Of a DNA stretch of 64,000 nucleotides, positions 46,226 to 59,816 are shown one piece after another. A program made the translations under genes and the position numbers. How positions within the stretch are numbered: position 1 is the stretch's first letter; every line of letters starts with the position of its first letter. Origin of the DNA: Hymenobacter sp. BRD67 (lineage in GTDB: Bacteria; Bacteroidota; Bacteroidia; Cytophagales; Hymenobacteraceae); NCBI RefSeq assembly GCF_013256425.1, contig NZ_CP053904.1:1364001-1428000 (forward strand), written 5' to 3'. Under the pieces are notes generated by a model that worked only from the letters and a program-made list of their open reading frames with translations, ran no database searches and was not told the DNA's origin.

Positions 46226-47800
46226 TTACAGCGGAATGTTGCCGTGCTTTTTGCGCGGCAGCGTATCCACTTTATTTTCCAGCATTTTAAAGGCGCGAAT
46301 TAATTTCTGCCGGGTTTGCGAAGGCATAATTACTTCGTCTACGAAGCCCCGGTGCGCGGCGCGGTAAGGCGTGGCGAATTTCTGCTGGTACTCGTCTACC
46401 TTTTCCTGGAGCTTGGCTTCAGGGTCTTCGGCTGCCGCGATTTCGCGCTTGAAGATAATTTCGGCCGCGCCCTTGGCGCCCATCACGGCAATTTCAGCGG
46501 TGGGCCAGGCGAAGTTGAGGTCGGCCCCGATGTGCTTGCTGTTCATTACATCGTACGCCCCGCCGTAAGCCTTGCGGGTAATGACGGTGATGCGCGGCAC
46601 GGTAGCCTCGCAGAAGGCGTAGAGCAGCTTGGCGCCGTTGGTGATGATGCCGCGCCACTCCTGGTCGGTGCCGGGCAGAAAGCCGGGCACATCTTCGAGC
46701 ACGAGCAGCGGGATATTAAACGAGTCGCAGAAGCGCACGAAGCGCGCCGCTTTGGTGCTGGCGTTGATATCAAGCACGCCGGCCAGCACGGCCGGCTGGT
46801 TGCCCACGATGCCGATGCTGCGGCCGGCCAGCCGCGCGAAGCCCACCACGATGTTCTCGGCGAAGTTCTGGTGCACCTCCATGAACGAGCCGGCATCAAT
46901 CAGGCCCTCAATTACCTCGCGGATGTCGTAGGGCTGGTTGGCGTTATCGGGAATGAGTGTATCAAGCGCCGGGCGGCTCTCATCGCCTTGCGGCGAATAA
47001 GCCACGGCGGGCGCGGTTTCCTCGCAGTTCTGGGGCATGTAGCTCAGCAATTGCTTGAGCTGCTGAATAATGGCTACCTCATTAGGCGCCGTGAAGTGCG
47101 TAACGCCGCTCTTGGCCGAGTGCGTGCTGGCCCCGCCGAGCTCTTCGCTCGTCACATTTTCGTGGGTCACGGTCTTCACCACGTTGGGGCCGGTCACGAA
47201 CATATAGCTCGTGTTTTCGACCATCAGAATGAAGTCCGTAATGGCCGGCGAGTACACCGCGCCGCCCGCGCACGGCCCCATAATGGCCGAGAGCTGCGGC
47301 ACCACGCCGCTAGCCAGCGTATTCTTGTAGAAGATGTCGGCGTAGCCGCCGAGGCTTACCACGCCCTCCTGGATGCGGGCACCGCCCGAGTCGTTGAGGC
47401 CAATTACCGGTGCGCCGTTCTTCATCGCCAGGTCCATGATTTTGACGATTTTTTCGGCGTGCGTTTCGCTCAGCGAGCCGCCAAACACCGTGAAATCCTG
47501 CGAGAAAACGTACACCAAGCGGCCGTGCACGGTGCCGTAGCCGGTCACTACGCCGTCGCCGAGGTAATATTCCTTATCGAGGCCAAAGTCTTTGGCACGG
47601 TGCATTACAAACTTGCCGATTTCCTCGAACGAGCCTTCATCGAGCAGCAGGTCAATGCGTTCGCGGGCGGTGAGCTTGCCTTTTTTGTGCTGGGCATCTA
47701 TGCGGGCCTGGCCGCCGCCGAGCAGGGCTTCCTGGTTTTTGGCGGCAAGCAGCTCGGTTTTGGAGAGGGTGGGGTGGGCGGCTACGTGGGGGTCGGCCAT
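46226..47800 (-). CDS. Acyl-CoA carboxylase beta subunit (propionyl-CoA carboxylase-like)
   Basis: This 524-residue carboxyltransferase subunit moves CO2 from biotin to an acyl-CoA, most likely propionyl-CoA or methylmalonyl-CoA (PccB/MmdA type). Motifs: [21 protein letters not shown], the acyl-CoA oxyanion region [37 protein letters not shown], and the biotin-side [16 protein letters not shown] and [16 protein letters not shown]. No biotin-carboxylase gene is adjacent. The ATG at 47800 is used. A family A palindrome lies 55 bases upstream. Confidence 0.92.
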   Translation of the reverse strand: MADPHVAAHPTLSKTELLAAKNQEALLGGGQARIDAQHKKGKLTARERIDLLLDEGSFEEIGKFVMHRAKDFGLDKEYYLGDGVVTGYGTVHGRLVYVFSQDFTVFGGSLSETHAEKIVKIMDLAMKNGAPVIGLNDSGGARIQEGVVSLGGYADIFYKNTLASGVVPQLSAIMGPCAGGAVYSPAITDFILMVENTSYMFVTGPNVVKTVTHENVTSEELGGASTHSAKSGVTHFTAPNEVAIIQQLKQLLSYMPQNCEETAPAVAYSPQGDESRPALDTLIPDNANQPYDIREVIEGLIDAGSFMEVHQNFAENIVVGFARLAGRSIGIVGNQPAVLAGVLDINASTKAARFVRFCDSFNIPLLVLEDVPGFLPGTDQEWRGIITNGAKLLYAFCEATVPRITVITRKAYGGAYDVMNSKHIGADLNFAWPTAEIAVMGAKGAAEIIFKREIAAAEDPEAKLQEKVDEYQQKFATPYRAAHRGFVDEVIMPSQTRQKLIRAFKMLENKVDTLPRKKHGNIPL

Positions 47801-47855
47801 TGGAAAGGTCGGAGAGGTTGGGGTAACTTTAACGTAAAGCCAAAGATAGGCGGCC

Positions 47856-47933
47856 GTAGCGTGGACTCTGCGAGTCCGCGCGTGGGAACGTTGTTCAACG
47901 AAGCAACGCGCGGACTCGCAGAGTCTACGCTAC
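47856..47933. repeat. 78-bp palindromic repeat, family A, copy 2
   Basis: Arms 47856-47883 and 47906-47933 are 28 bases with one mismatch around a 22-base loop containing GGAACGTT, matching the loop of copy 1. It begins one base past the DNA glycosylase stop codon, as copy 1 sits at the M1 peptidase stop. Confidence 0.85.
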
Positions 47934-47934
47934 G

Positions 47935-48603
47935 TTACTCCCAGCCCAAATCGGCGTTGATGGGTGGCGTAGGGTCGAGCGACTTCCACAGGTACTTGCA
48001 GGCCAGTGAGCGGTAGGGGCGCCAGGGCTCAGCCAGCAGCAGCATTTTCTTTTGCAGCGCCCGGCCGGTTTCTTCCAGGTTATACCATTTGCGCATGGCG
48101 TTTTGCAGGCCCAGGTCGCCTTCGCTGAATACATCGGGCTGGTCGAGGGCAAACATTTGCAGCATCTGGGCCGTCCACCGGCCCACGCCTTTGATGGCGG
48201 TGAGGTGGGCCGTGAAGGCTTCCTCGTCGAGCTGGCTCAGCTGCTCGTAGTCGAGCAGGCCGCGCTCCTGGTAGTCGGCAATGGCCTTGAGGTAGCCGAT
48301 TTTTTGGCGCGACAAGCCGGCTTCCCGCAGCTCATCCTCCTCCAGGCGCAGCACCTCGCGCGGCTCGGGGTAGCCGTCGGGCCTAAAAAGCGCCGTAAAG
48401 CGCCGCCAGATGGCCGCCGCTGCTTTGGTCGAAATCTGCTGGCTTACGATGGCGCGCAGCAGCGCCAGATACAGGTCTTCGTGGGCGGCGGGGCGCACCG
48501 GGCCGGCCACGCGGGCAATGGTCTGGGCCAGAATCGGGTCGGCCTGGCGCAGGTGGGCCAGTGCGGCGGCGTGCCAGTGGGGTTCAGAAGTGGAGTCAGA
48601 CAT
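47935..48603 (-). CDS. DNA-3-methyladenine glycosylase, HhH-GPD family
   Basis: This 222-residue enzyme removes alkylated purines from DNA by cutting the N-glycosidic bond (AlkA/MAG type). It has the HhH-GPD core: ISTKAAAAIWRRF, the helix-hairpin-helix LTAIKGVGRWTAQMLQM, and SEGDLGLQNAM with the catalytic Asp. There is no FCL iron-sulfur cluster motif. The ATG at 48603 is preferred to TTG 48615. Its stop codon touches a palindromic repeat. Confidence 0.9.
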   Translation of the reverse strand: MSDSTSEPHWHAAALAHLRQADPILAQTIARVAGPVRPAAHEDLYLALLRAIVSQQISTKAAAAIWRRFTALFRPDGYPEPREVLRLEEDELREAGLSRQKIGYLKAIADYQERGLLDYEQLSQLDEEAFTAHLTAIKGVGRWTAQMLQMFALDQPDVFSEGDLGLQNAMRKWYNLEETGRALQKKMLLLAEPWRPYRSLACKYLWKSLDPTPPINADLGWE

Positions 48604-48661
48604 AAGATTGTGCAATAGCCAGCCAACGATAGGCTAGCCGCTACTGAATTTTGCCAAACGA

Positions 48662-49312
48662 CTAAATATCTTCTGGCGCGGTGTGAATAGCAACAGTTTC
48701 GAGTACCTCGCCGGTTTCGCTCAGGCGCAGAGCGGTGAGAAAATGGCCGTCGGCTGCGCCGGTGTCGAGGTAAATGGCGTTGGCCGTTTCGTCGCGCTCG
48801 GGCCGGTGGCTGGCGGTGGGCGTGTGGCCAACAACCTGCAAGCAACCAGTGTTGCGTAACGGGCCGCGCCGCCACAGCACGCCGTCGTTGCTGGTAGGGT
48901 CCAGTGGGTCGGGCACGTCGGCAATGCCGGCGTGGGAGAAAAAGAGATGGTCGTTGCGCCAATACAGCGGGCGCTGGCTCAGCCAGGCGGCGTGCCCAGC
49001 CAGCCAGGTGCGGTGTCGCTGGTATTGCCTCAAGGTAGCGCGGCCGCCCCAGCCCAGCCAGGCCCGGTAGGGGCCGTCGGGCCCCAGGTGCGCGGCCAGG
49101 CCCCAGTCGTGGTTGCCTTGCAGAAATACCGTTTTATCGGAAAAATCCTGACTGAGCTGGCGGCAGAGCGCCACGGTTTCGGGCGAGTAGTTGCCGCGGT
49201 CCACGAGGTCGCCGAGCTGCACCAGGGTTTCTTCCGCCGGCCGCCAGTGCGTGAGCAGTTCCCGCAGCGTGTGCAGGCAGCCGTGGACGTCGCCGATTAC
49301 GAAGAAATTCAT
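48662..49312 (-). CDS. PPP-family serine/threonine phosphatase or related phosphoesterase
   Basis: This 216-residue protein is a calcineurin-like phosphoesterase of the bacterial PrpA/PPP group. All metal motifs are present: GDVHGC at residues 7-12, GDLVDRG near 34, GNHDWG near 66, SHAG, and GHTPT. It probably hydrolyses phosphoproteins or small phosphate esters such as diadenosine polyphosphates. No signal peptide. The start ATG at 49312 gives the motif at the N-terminus. Confidence 0.9.
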   Translation of the reverse strand: MNFFVIGDVHGCLHTLRELLTHWRPAEETLVQLGDLVDRGNYSPETVALCRQLSQDFSDKTVFLQGNHDWGLAAHLGPDGPYRAWLGWGGRATLRQYQRHRTWLAGHAAWLSQRPLYWRNDHLFFSHAGIADVPDPLDPTSNDGVLWRRGPLRNTGCLQVVGHTPTASHRPERDETANAIYLDTGAADGHFLTALRLSETGEVLETVAIHTAPEDI

Positions 49313-49343
49313 CCTGACTATATACGTAACTGACTTGAAAGCG

Positions 49344-50627
49344 CTACTCCGACCCGGTCGTGGTGGGCGCCCCCGCCGGCCGGCTCACCCCCAGCCAGCG
49401 TACCAGCGGCTCAATCGTCAGCCCCTGCCCGATAATGGAAAATACCACAATAACGTAAGTGATGCCCACCAGCAGCTCGCGAGGCGCCGAAGTTGGCAGG
49501 CTCAGCGCCAGCGCCACCGACAGCCCGCCGCGCAGCCCGCCCCAGGTCAGTATGGGCACGCTCCGCTGCGAGGGCGTAAACAAGCCGCTGCGCCCCAGCC
49601 CCACCAGCGGCAGCCATACGGATAGCAGGCGCGCCGCCAGCACCACCCCAATGGCCGCCACGCCTGCCCCAATTATGCGGCCCGTAATGGGTAGCACCAG
49701 CGCCTGCAGGCCCACCAGCACAAACAGCACGGCATTGAGCACCTCATCGACCAGCTCCCAGAATTTATTCACGTAATCCTGCGACTCATCTGAGCATACC
49801 GGGCTCAGGCGGCTGAAGTGGCCCACCAGTAGCCCGGCCATCACCATCGCCAGCGGCCCCGAGGTGTGCAGGCAGTGAGCCAGCGCCGTGCCCCCGGCTA
49901 CCAAGGCCAGCGTTATCAGTACCTCCACCTGGTAATTATTGATGCTGCGCAGCAGCCAGGCAGCGCCTAGCCCCAGCGCCGTGCCCAGCGCTACGCCGCC
50001 CAGCGCTTCCTGAGTAAAAATGCGTAGTGTATGACCGATGGTAACAGTCTGCGAGCCTGGCTGCGCCATTTCCAGCAGCACCACAAACAGAACCACGCCC
50101 ACGCCGTCGTTGAACAGCGACTCGCCCACAATCTTAATTTCCAGGTCTTTCTCGATGTTGGCTTTGGTCAGAATGCTGAGCACGGCCACGGGGTCGGTGG
50201 GCGAGATGAGCGCCCCAAACAGCAGGCAGTACACCAGCGACGTAGGCAGCCCGAGCCAGGACAGCAGCCAGTACATGGCCCCACCCACCAGCCCCGTGCT
50301 CAGGGGGGTACCCAGAAGCGCCAGCGTGCCCACCGACCAGCGCAGCCGCCCCAGCCGCCGGGTATCGACGTGGATGGCGCCGGCGAAAAGCAGGAACCCC
50401 AGCATCACCTGCATCACGAGGGCGCTGAAGTCTATTTTGCCTACCACATGAGCCAGGTCCAGCACTGGCGTAACACCCAGTCGGGCCAGCCCCACCAGCG
50501 CGAGTGAGGCTACCAAACCTAAGACCATCAACCCGATGGCGGGAGGGAGTTTAAGAAAGCGGTGATTGAGGTAGGCAAAAGCCGCTGCCAGCACCAGCAG
50601 CAGAGAAAAGGCGTTATATAAATCCAT
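49344..50627 (-). CDS. CPA1-family cation:proton antiporter
   Basis: This 427-residue membrane protein exchanges Na or K for protons. About twelve hydrophobic segments are visible. The family signature is in segment FGALISPTDPVAVLSILTKA and the following GESLFNDGVGVVLFVV, where the two Asp residues take part in ion exchange. RHS motifs such as WGGLRGGLSVALALSLP fit NhaP-type proteins. No long cytoplasmic tail is present. The ATG at 50627 is used. It lies 62 bases after threonine aldolase and 31 bases before the phosphatase gene, so all three may be co-transcribed. Confidence 0.92.
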   Translation of the reverse strand: MDLYNAFSLLLVLAAAFAYLNHRFLKLPPAIGLMVLGLVASLALVGLARLGVTPVLDLAHVVGKIDFSALVMQVMLGFLLFAGAIHVDTRRLGRLRWSVGTLALLGTPLSTGLVGGAMYWLLSWLGLPTSLVYCLLFGALISPTDPVAVLSILTKANIEKDLEIKIVGESLFNDGVGVVLFVVLLEMAQPGSQTVTIGHTLRIFTQEALGGVALGTALGLGAAWLLRSINNYQVEVLITLALVAGGTALAHCLHTSGPLAMVMAGLLVGHFSRLSPVCSDESQDYVNKFWELVDEVLNAVLFVLVGLQALVLPITGRIIGAGVAAIGVVLAARLLSVWLPLVGLGRSGLFTPSQRSVPILTWGGLRGGLSVALALSLPTSAPRELLVGITYVIVVFSIIGQGLTIEPLVRWLGVSRPAGAPTTTGSE

Positions 50628-50689
50628 TAGAAAAACGTAGGAGCTGCCTGCGAGCACGCAAGCAGCCCCGGACGATTGATAAAAGCCGG

Positions 50690-51754
50690 CTAACCAGCCA
50701 GCCCCGGCAAAGCCGCGATAACCCGGTCCAGCAGCTCCTGGCTCACGTCGAGGTGGGTCACAAAGCGCACCCAGCTCCCGCCAAAGCCGCTGGCCTTGAT
50801 GCCCTGGCTTTCGAGGCGAGCCAGGAAATCAGCTACGGTCAGCCGGGTTTCATCGAGGCGAAAAATAACGAGGTTGGTTTCGGGCTCCAGAATTTCAGCC
50901 ACGTAGGGCAGGGGGCGTAGCGCCTCCGCCAGCTGCGCGGCGCGGCGGTGGTCATCAGCCAGCCGGGCCACGTTGTTTTCCAGGGCATAGAGCCCGGCAG
51001 CTGCCAGGTAGCCCGCCTGCCGCCAGCCACCGCCAAATAATTTGCGCAGCCGCTTGCAGCCGTTGATAAACTCCTGCGAGCCCAGCAGCACCGAGCCTAC
51101 CGGCGCGCCCAGCCCCTTGCTCAGGCACACCGAGATGGAGTCGAACAGCCGCCCGTAGTCTTCGCTGCGCTGGCCGGTAGCTACCAGCGCGTTAAAGATG
51201 CGCGCGCCGTCGAGGTGCAGCGCCAGCTTGTTTGCCTTGGTAAACGCCGCGATTTCTTCGAGGTCGCTCCAGGCGTAGCAGCTACCACCGCCGCGGTTGT
51301 GAGTGTTTTCGAGGCACACCAGCCGGGTGGTAGGGTAGTGTATATTGCCAGCCGGGCGAATGGCCCCGGCTATCTGGCTGGCTGTGAGACGGCCCCGGTC
51401 GCCGGGCAGCAGCGCCACCGAGGCGCGGGCGTGGTGCATAATACCGCCCACTTCCCATAAGTACACATGGGCCGTGGCTTCGCAGATTACCTCCGAAACG
51501 GGCGCGCAGTGGGCCATGATAGCCAGCTGGTTGGTCATGGTGCCCGAAGGGCAGAACAGGCCGGCTTCCATACCGAAGCGGGCGGCCAGGGGTTCTTCCA
51601 GCGCGCGCACGGTGGGGTCTTCCTCGTACACGTCGTCGCCGACTACGGCGGCCTGCATAGCAGCGAGCATGGCGGGGGTAGGGCGCGTCACAGTATCGGA
51701 GCGCAGGTCGATAATCGGCAGGGGGGAAGGAGCTAAAGCCAAGGGATTAAGCAA
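50690..51754 (-). CDS. ltaE: Low-specificity L-threonine aldolase
   Basis: This 354-residue PLP enzyme splits L-threonine or allo-threonine into glycine and acetaldehyde. Signatures: IDLRSDTVTRPTPAMLAAM, VGDDVYEEDPTV, CPSGTMTNQLA, HLDGARIFNA and the PLP-lysine region SVCLSKGLGAPVGSVL. The start is TTG at 51754 because no ATG precedes the N-terminal motif. The start lies 15 bases from a TAnnTTTG box on the minus strand that overlaps the promoter of the next, divergent gene. Confidence 0.92.
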   Translation of the reverse strand: MLNPLALAPSPLPIIDLRSDTVTRPTPAMLAAMQAAVVGDDVYEEDPTVRALEEPLAARFGMEAGLFCPSGTMTNQLAIMAHCAPVSEVICEATAHVYLWEVGGIMHHARASVALLPGDRGRLTASQIAGAIRPAGNIHYPTTRLVCLENTHNRGGGSCYAWSDLEEIAAFTKANKLALHLDGARIFNALVATGQRSEDYGRLFDSISVCLSKGLGAPVGSVLLGSQEFINGCKRLRKLFGGGWRQAGYLAAAGLYALENNVARLADDHRRAAQLAEALRPLPYVAEILEPETNLVIFRLDETRLTVADFLARLESQGIKASGFGGSWVRFVTHLDVSQELLDRVIAALPGLAG

Positions 51755-51758
51755 AGGG

Positions 51759-51790
51759 TTTGGAATTCCAAAAGTAAAGCCTTATTTTTG
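51759..51790 (+). promoter_or_regulatory. Promoter of the small basic/acidic protein gene
   Basis: TTTG at 51759-51762 and TATTTTTG at 51783-51790 are separated by 20 bases, the cleanest -33/-7 pair in the window. It lies 37 bases before ATG 51828 and overlaps the divergent box of ltaE. Confidence 0.6.
51769..51776 (-). promoter_or_regulatory. Candidate -7 box of ltaE
   Basis: The minus strand reads TACTTTTG, an exact consensus match, 15 bases before the ltaE start codon. It lies inside the spacer of the divergent promoter, so the two may compete. Confidence 0.45.
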
Positions 51791-51827
51791 CACCTCATTT
51801 GCCAGAACTCTCATTTCCCCGGAAATC

Positions 51828-52355
51828 ATGTCCGTTACCCGTCTGAAGCGCAAGCACCGCAAAAACATTGCCCGTGCCAACAATGAAGTGCGCAAAATCA
51901 AGAACTTGCTGCGTACGCCCGTGCTGAAAAACGTGGATTTGGACGAGCTCAAATCGCGCTTTGGCCATGCTGCCCCAAACGAGGCTGCCCAAAGCGATGC
52001 CTCAGTGGCTAACAAAAAAGATAAGGCGGCCGCGCAAGAGGAAGGCATCTTTAGCAAAGTAGCCCACGCCGCCTCCGCTGCTGCTGATAAAGTAAAGCAC
52101 GTAGCCAGCGATGCCGTTGATGCCGTAGCGCACAGCAGCCTGGTAGAAAAGGCCACCGATGCCGTACAGGAAGCCGCCCACAACCTCGTGGAAGGTGCCA
52201 AGCACGCGCTGGAAAGCAAAACTCCCGAAGAAAATCAGGCTACGGAAGCCAACCAGACCGGCGGTGAAGGTTTTGATGCTGCCGAGGCTGAAACCAAGCC
52301 AGTGAATAACGACGGTCAGGAAGGTGAGCATCCCAAGCCCGAAATCGCGCTGTAG
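51828..52355 (+). CDS. Hypothetical three-part protein: basic head, alanine-rich amphipathic middle, acidic tail
   Basis: I do not recognise this 175-residue protein. The first 45 residues are strongly basic (MSVTRLKRKHRKNIARANNE) and could bind nucleic acid. Residues about 70-130 are Ala/Val/His-rich helices with an 11-residue-like rhythm (AADKVKHVASDAVDAVAHSS), resembling LEA or apolipoprotein-type amphipathic helices. The tail is acidic and disordered. No signal peptide or membrane segment is present. The promoter is strong and it ends at a bidirectional terminator, so it is a single-gene unit. A stress or nucleoid-associated role is possible but not shown. Confidence 0.65.
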   Translation: MSVTRLKRKHRKNIARANNEVRKIKNLLRTPVLKNVDLDELKSRFGHAAPNEAAQSDASVANKKDKAAAQEEGIFSKVAHAASAAADKVKHVASDAVDAVAHSSLVEKATDAVQEAAHNLVEGAKHALESKTPEENQATEANQTGGEGFDAAEAETKPVNNDGQEGEHPKPEIAL

Positions 52356-52375
52356 GCTGCTACTGGCTAAGTAAG

Positions 52376-52412
52376 TAAAAAGGCGTCCGGCTCTGTGGCC
52401 GGACGCCTTTTT
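52376..52412. terminator. Bidirectional terminator
   Basis: A fifteen-base GC-rich stem (52377-52391 with 52398-52412) flanked by A and T runs lies between the convergent hypothetical gene and phosphoesterase gene. Confidence 0.8.
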
Positions 52413-52935
52413 AGCGTACGCCTGTATCTGCTATCGCCGTGCGCGGGCCCAGTTCGATGGCCTGCATCTCCACCACCTTACCCCGGTCGATGCCGAAACG
52501 CAACATAGTGCGCACCTTATGAAAGCCGTGCCGGCCCGCCGCGCCGGGGTTCAGCGTCAGCAGATGCAGCTTGGGGTCGGGCATTACACGCAGAATATGC
52601 GAGTGGCCGCATACGAATAGCCCCGGCCGCGCCTGAGCCAGCAGCTGCCGCGCGGCCGGGGCATAGTGCCCAGGGTAGCCCCCAATGTGCGTCATGAGCA
52701 CCCGCAGGCCCTCTACCGCGAAGTCCTGCACCAGCGGCTCAGTGCAGCGCACGTCGGTGCCGTCGATGTTGCCATACACGCCCCGAAATACCGGGGCCAG
52801 CCCTGCCAGCTGCAAAACCAGCTCTGAGGAGCCAAAATCGCCGGCGTGCCATATCTCGTTGGCACCGCGCAGGTGGTGCGCCAGGCGCTCGTCGAAATAG
52901 CCGTGGGTATCGGAGAGGAGGGCGATGCGCGTCAT
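52411..52935 (-). CDS. YfcE/MJ0936-family metallophosphoesterase
   Basis: This 174-residue protein is a small binuclear metallophosphoesterase. Motifs: LLSDTHGY at residues 6-13, HAGDFGS, YGNIDG, THIGGYPG and CGHSHI, covering all metal ligands. Members hydrolyse phosphodiesters in vitro; the natural substrate is unknown. The open frame continues far upstream, but that part is antisense to the Nudix gene, so the ATG at 52935 is chosen. A CATCTTTG box lies eight bases upstream. Confidence 0.9.
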   Translation of the reverse strand: MTRIALLSDTHGYFDERLAHHLRGANEIWHAGDFGSSELVLQLAGLAPVFRGVYGNIDGTDVRCTEPLVQDFAVEGLRVLMTHIGGYPGHYAPAARQLLAQARPGLFVCGHSHILRVMPDPKLHLLTLNPGAAGRHGFHKVRTMLRFGIDRGKVVEMQAIELGPRTAIADTGVR

Positions 52936-52943
52936 AGCGGCGG

Positions 52944-52951
52944 CAAAGATG
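52944..52951 (-). promoter_or_regulatory. Candidate -7 box of the phosphoesterase gene
   Basis: The minus strand reads CATCTTTG, one base off TAnnTTTG, eight bases before the start codon, so the leader would be very short. Confidence 0.3.
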
Positions 52952-53076
52952 CAACGCCGCTGGCTAGTGTGGCAAAAAACCGGCGGCCCCGTATCTTGCG
53001 GCGCTACCAGCCGTATGCGGCAGGTACTGGCAAGGGGATAATTCCATTGCAGACTCTTTTCTTTTCGAAATTTCCG

Positions 53077-53775
53077 ATGAACGTTTTCATCAACGATGTG
53101 CCGCTGATTATTAAAAAACTCAGCGACAAGGTGTACAAGCATAAATATGACCTCGTGCTTGCGGCTGACCAGGATTTCACCAGCAAGGATTTGGTAGGCG
53201 ATGTGCTGGTGCGCGATGCCACGCCGGCCTTTCTCGACCGCCTGCTCCGGCTGATGGAAGTGAAAAAGCTGAAAAAGCTGGATTCGCTCACTATGCTCGC
53301 CCGCAAAAAGAAAAATCTTATTCTGCATCTCAAAGACCAGTTTAAGATTGCGAAGGCCGCCGGTGGCCTGGTAGTGAAAGATGGACAGGTTCTCATGATT
53401 TACCGCCTCGGTAAATGGGACCTGCCCAAAGGAAAGCTCAAAAGCGATGAGGATGTGGCCCTCGGTGCCATCCGGGAAGTAGAGGAAGAGTGCAATATCA
53501 AGGTAGAGCTGGGCGAAAAGCTGCCCAGCACCTGGCACTCGTATGCGTACAAAGGCAATAAAATGCTGAAAAAAACGAGCTGGTACGTGATGAAATGCCT
53601 CGACGACTCGGTAATGCGGCCTCAAACGGAGGAATACATTGAGGAAGTGCGCTGGATGTCGCCCCAGGATGCCCTGGCTCGCCTCGAAGAGTCGTACGCC
53701 TCCATTACCCTGGTGGTGCAGCACTACCTGAGTGAGCTGGCTGGCAAGCCTGCCAAAGCCACCTCTGAGAAATAG
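53077..53775 (+). CDS. Nudix hydrolase with N-terminal extension
   Basis: This 232-residue protein has a Nudix domain in its second half; the Nudix box GKLKSDEDVALGAIREVEEE continues CNI, fitting Gx5Ex7REUxEExGU with Asn in place of the last Gly. The first 95 residues (MNVFINDVPLIIKKLSDKVY onward) form an unrelated alpha/beta region rich in lysine. Such enzymes cut nucleoside diphosphates linked to another group; the substrate is not predictable. The ATG at 53077 is the first that is not within the divergent gene. It ends before a bidirectional terminator. Confidence 0.88.
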   Translation: MNVFINDVPLIIKKLSDKVYKHKYDLVLAADQDFTSKDLVGDVLVRDATPAFLDRLLRLMEVKKLKKLDSLTMLARKKKNLILHLKDQFKIAKAAGGLVVKDGQVLMIYRLGKWDLPKGKLKSDEDVALGAIREVEEECNIKVELGEKLPSTWHSYAYKGNKMLKKTSWYVMKCLDDSVMRPQTEEYIEEVRWMSPQDALARLEESYASITLVVQHYLSELAGKPAKATSEK

Positions 53776-53849
53776 CCTGGGTTGGAATCCTTCCTGCAAG
53801 AGCGCTAAAATCAGGACCCATTGGCCTACTGCCTGGTAAATTTTTACTG

Positions 53850-53887
53850 AAAAAGGCTCCGCCAGCAATTGCCAGCGGAGCCTTTTT
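53850..53887. terminator. Bidirectional terminator
   Basis: Thirteen-base arms (53850-53862 and 53875-53887) with A and T runs on both sides lie between the convergent Nudix and pckA genes. Confidence 0.8.
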
Positions 53888-53902
53888 AGCTGCTTGTCTC
53901 AG

Positions 53903-55519
<1,617 letters not shown>

Positions 55520-55877
55520 GAAACAGAGAAACAAAAAGTGGGTGGGAACAGTGTGGAATGGTACTACAAATGTACAAGGGCTCTGGCGAATTTTCGCTGC
55601 AATCGTTTGCGGCTGGCCGGGTCCGGTCAGTTTTTAAGCTCAAAAACTGGTCTGCTTAAAAGAAAAAGCAGTTTTTAGGCAATCATGCCCACCCACAATA
55701 TCTGCCAAAAGCTATTGAGTTTGTGGCCGTGGAGAAAGGCTTAATATAGTGAAATCTATATGTTAAGCCTCTGCCTTTGCTCCTCTATTACCCAAAGTTT
55801 TCTTAGCTTTACCCACCCCCCGCCCGGTGTGGAAAGGGTATTTACGTTTCTTTTTCTTTTACCTCTTCGTTCTCTGC
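55520..55877. other. Divergent intergenic region between pckA and the peptide transporter
   Basis: This 358-base space holds promoters for both genes and no convincing open frame. Besides the pckA box at 55567-55574 there are overlapping short inverted repeats at 55627-55676 (CAGTTTTT with AAAAACTG; CTGCTT with AAGCAG). A weak rightward box TAGCTTTA at 55804-55811 could serve the transporter. Confidence 0.5.
55567..55574 (-). promoter_or_regulatory. Candidate -7 box of pckA
   Basis: The minus strand reads TACATTTG, an exact TAnnTTTG match, 48 bases before the pckA ATG. No clear -33 TTTG at the normal distance. Confidence 0.45.
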
Positions 55878-57449
<1,572 letters not shown>

Positions 57450-57478
57450 TACGACGGAGTAGCTTCGCGCTAGTGCAT

Positions 57479-57516
57479 AAAAAAGCCCCGCCGGACATCG
57501 TCCGGTGGGGCTTTTT
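57479..57516. terminator. Bidirectional terminator
   Basis: Seventeen-base arms with one wobble (57479-57496 and 57500-57516), a three-base loop and A/T runs on both sides serve both the transporter gene and groEL. Confidence 0.8.
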
Positions 57517-57590
57517 CTATCTCAAACGAACCGAAAGCAAAAGTCAGTCTGCGTAGCCGACGTATCTGCGAAATTCGTTCAATCTGCGGT

Positions 57591-59267
<1,677 letters not shown>

Positions 59268-59364
59268 TTAAGCTTTGAAATGTGATAAATGGGCTGCTGT
59301 GCGAAATGTAAGAGTTAGTAAAAACCGTACATCTTTCTAGTTAGCCACATTTAGCACCTCAACT

Positions 59365-59655
59365 TTAAAGAACGGCCAGAATGTCCTTCTCCTGCATGAT
59401 GAGGTAGTCCTCGCCGTCCAGGGTAATTTCTGTGCCGGTCCACTTGCCGTACAATACCTGGTCGCCGGTTTTCACCTGGGGCTTAATGAGACTGCCGCTG
59501 TCGGCAGTGCGACCTTCGCCTACGGCTACTACTTCGCCACGCTGGGGCTTCTCCTTGGCAGTATCGGGGATGATGATGCCAGACTTGGTGGTGGCTTCGG
59601 CGGCGGCGGCTTTAATGACCACGCGGTCGGCCAGCGGTTTAATGCTCAGTGCCAT
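59365..59655 (-). CDS. groES: Co-chaperonin GroES
   Basis: GroES caps the GroEL ring. The 96-residue protein contains the mobile loop ATTKSGIIIPDTAKEKPQRG and the YGKWTGTEI region, all normal. The ATG at 59655 (MALSIKPLADRV) is right; the longer frame to 59766 has unrelated residues. No exact CIRCE operator was found. Spacing to groEL suggests one transcript. Confidence 0.97.
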   Translation of the reverse strand: MALSIKPLADRVVIKAAAAEATTKSGIIIPDTAKEKPQRGEVVAVGEGRTADSGSLIKPQVKTGDQVLYGKWTGTEITLDGEDYLIMQEKDILAVL

Positions 59656-59816
59656 TGGTTGAAAAGGGAAATGGATGTTTTGGATAAATAAGAAGTCGGA
59701 ACTTCTGCTGCGGCGATTGACACGAAATGTGCCAACCGCCCAAACCTGACAGAATGTGCGCCACAACTAGCCGGATTGGCAGACCAGCCCGGCCAACGGC
59801 CCGCCGACCAAGCAAA

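Noticed and set aside
46316..48016. Plus-strand frame of 566 codons opposite the carboxylase gene
   Set aside because: It is antisense to a clear PccB-like gene and runs through the family A repeat, so it is a shadow.
59340..59365. Possible CIRCE (HrcA) half-site TTAGCACCTC between groES and groEL
   Set aside because: Only one imperfect half is present and it is downstream of groES, so it does not form the CIRCE inverted repeat.
59691..59706. Short palindrome AGAAGT-CGGA-ACTTCT upstream of groES
   Set aside because: Six-base arms are expected by chance and it matches no known heat-shock operator.
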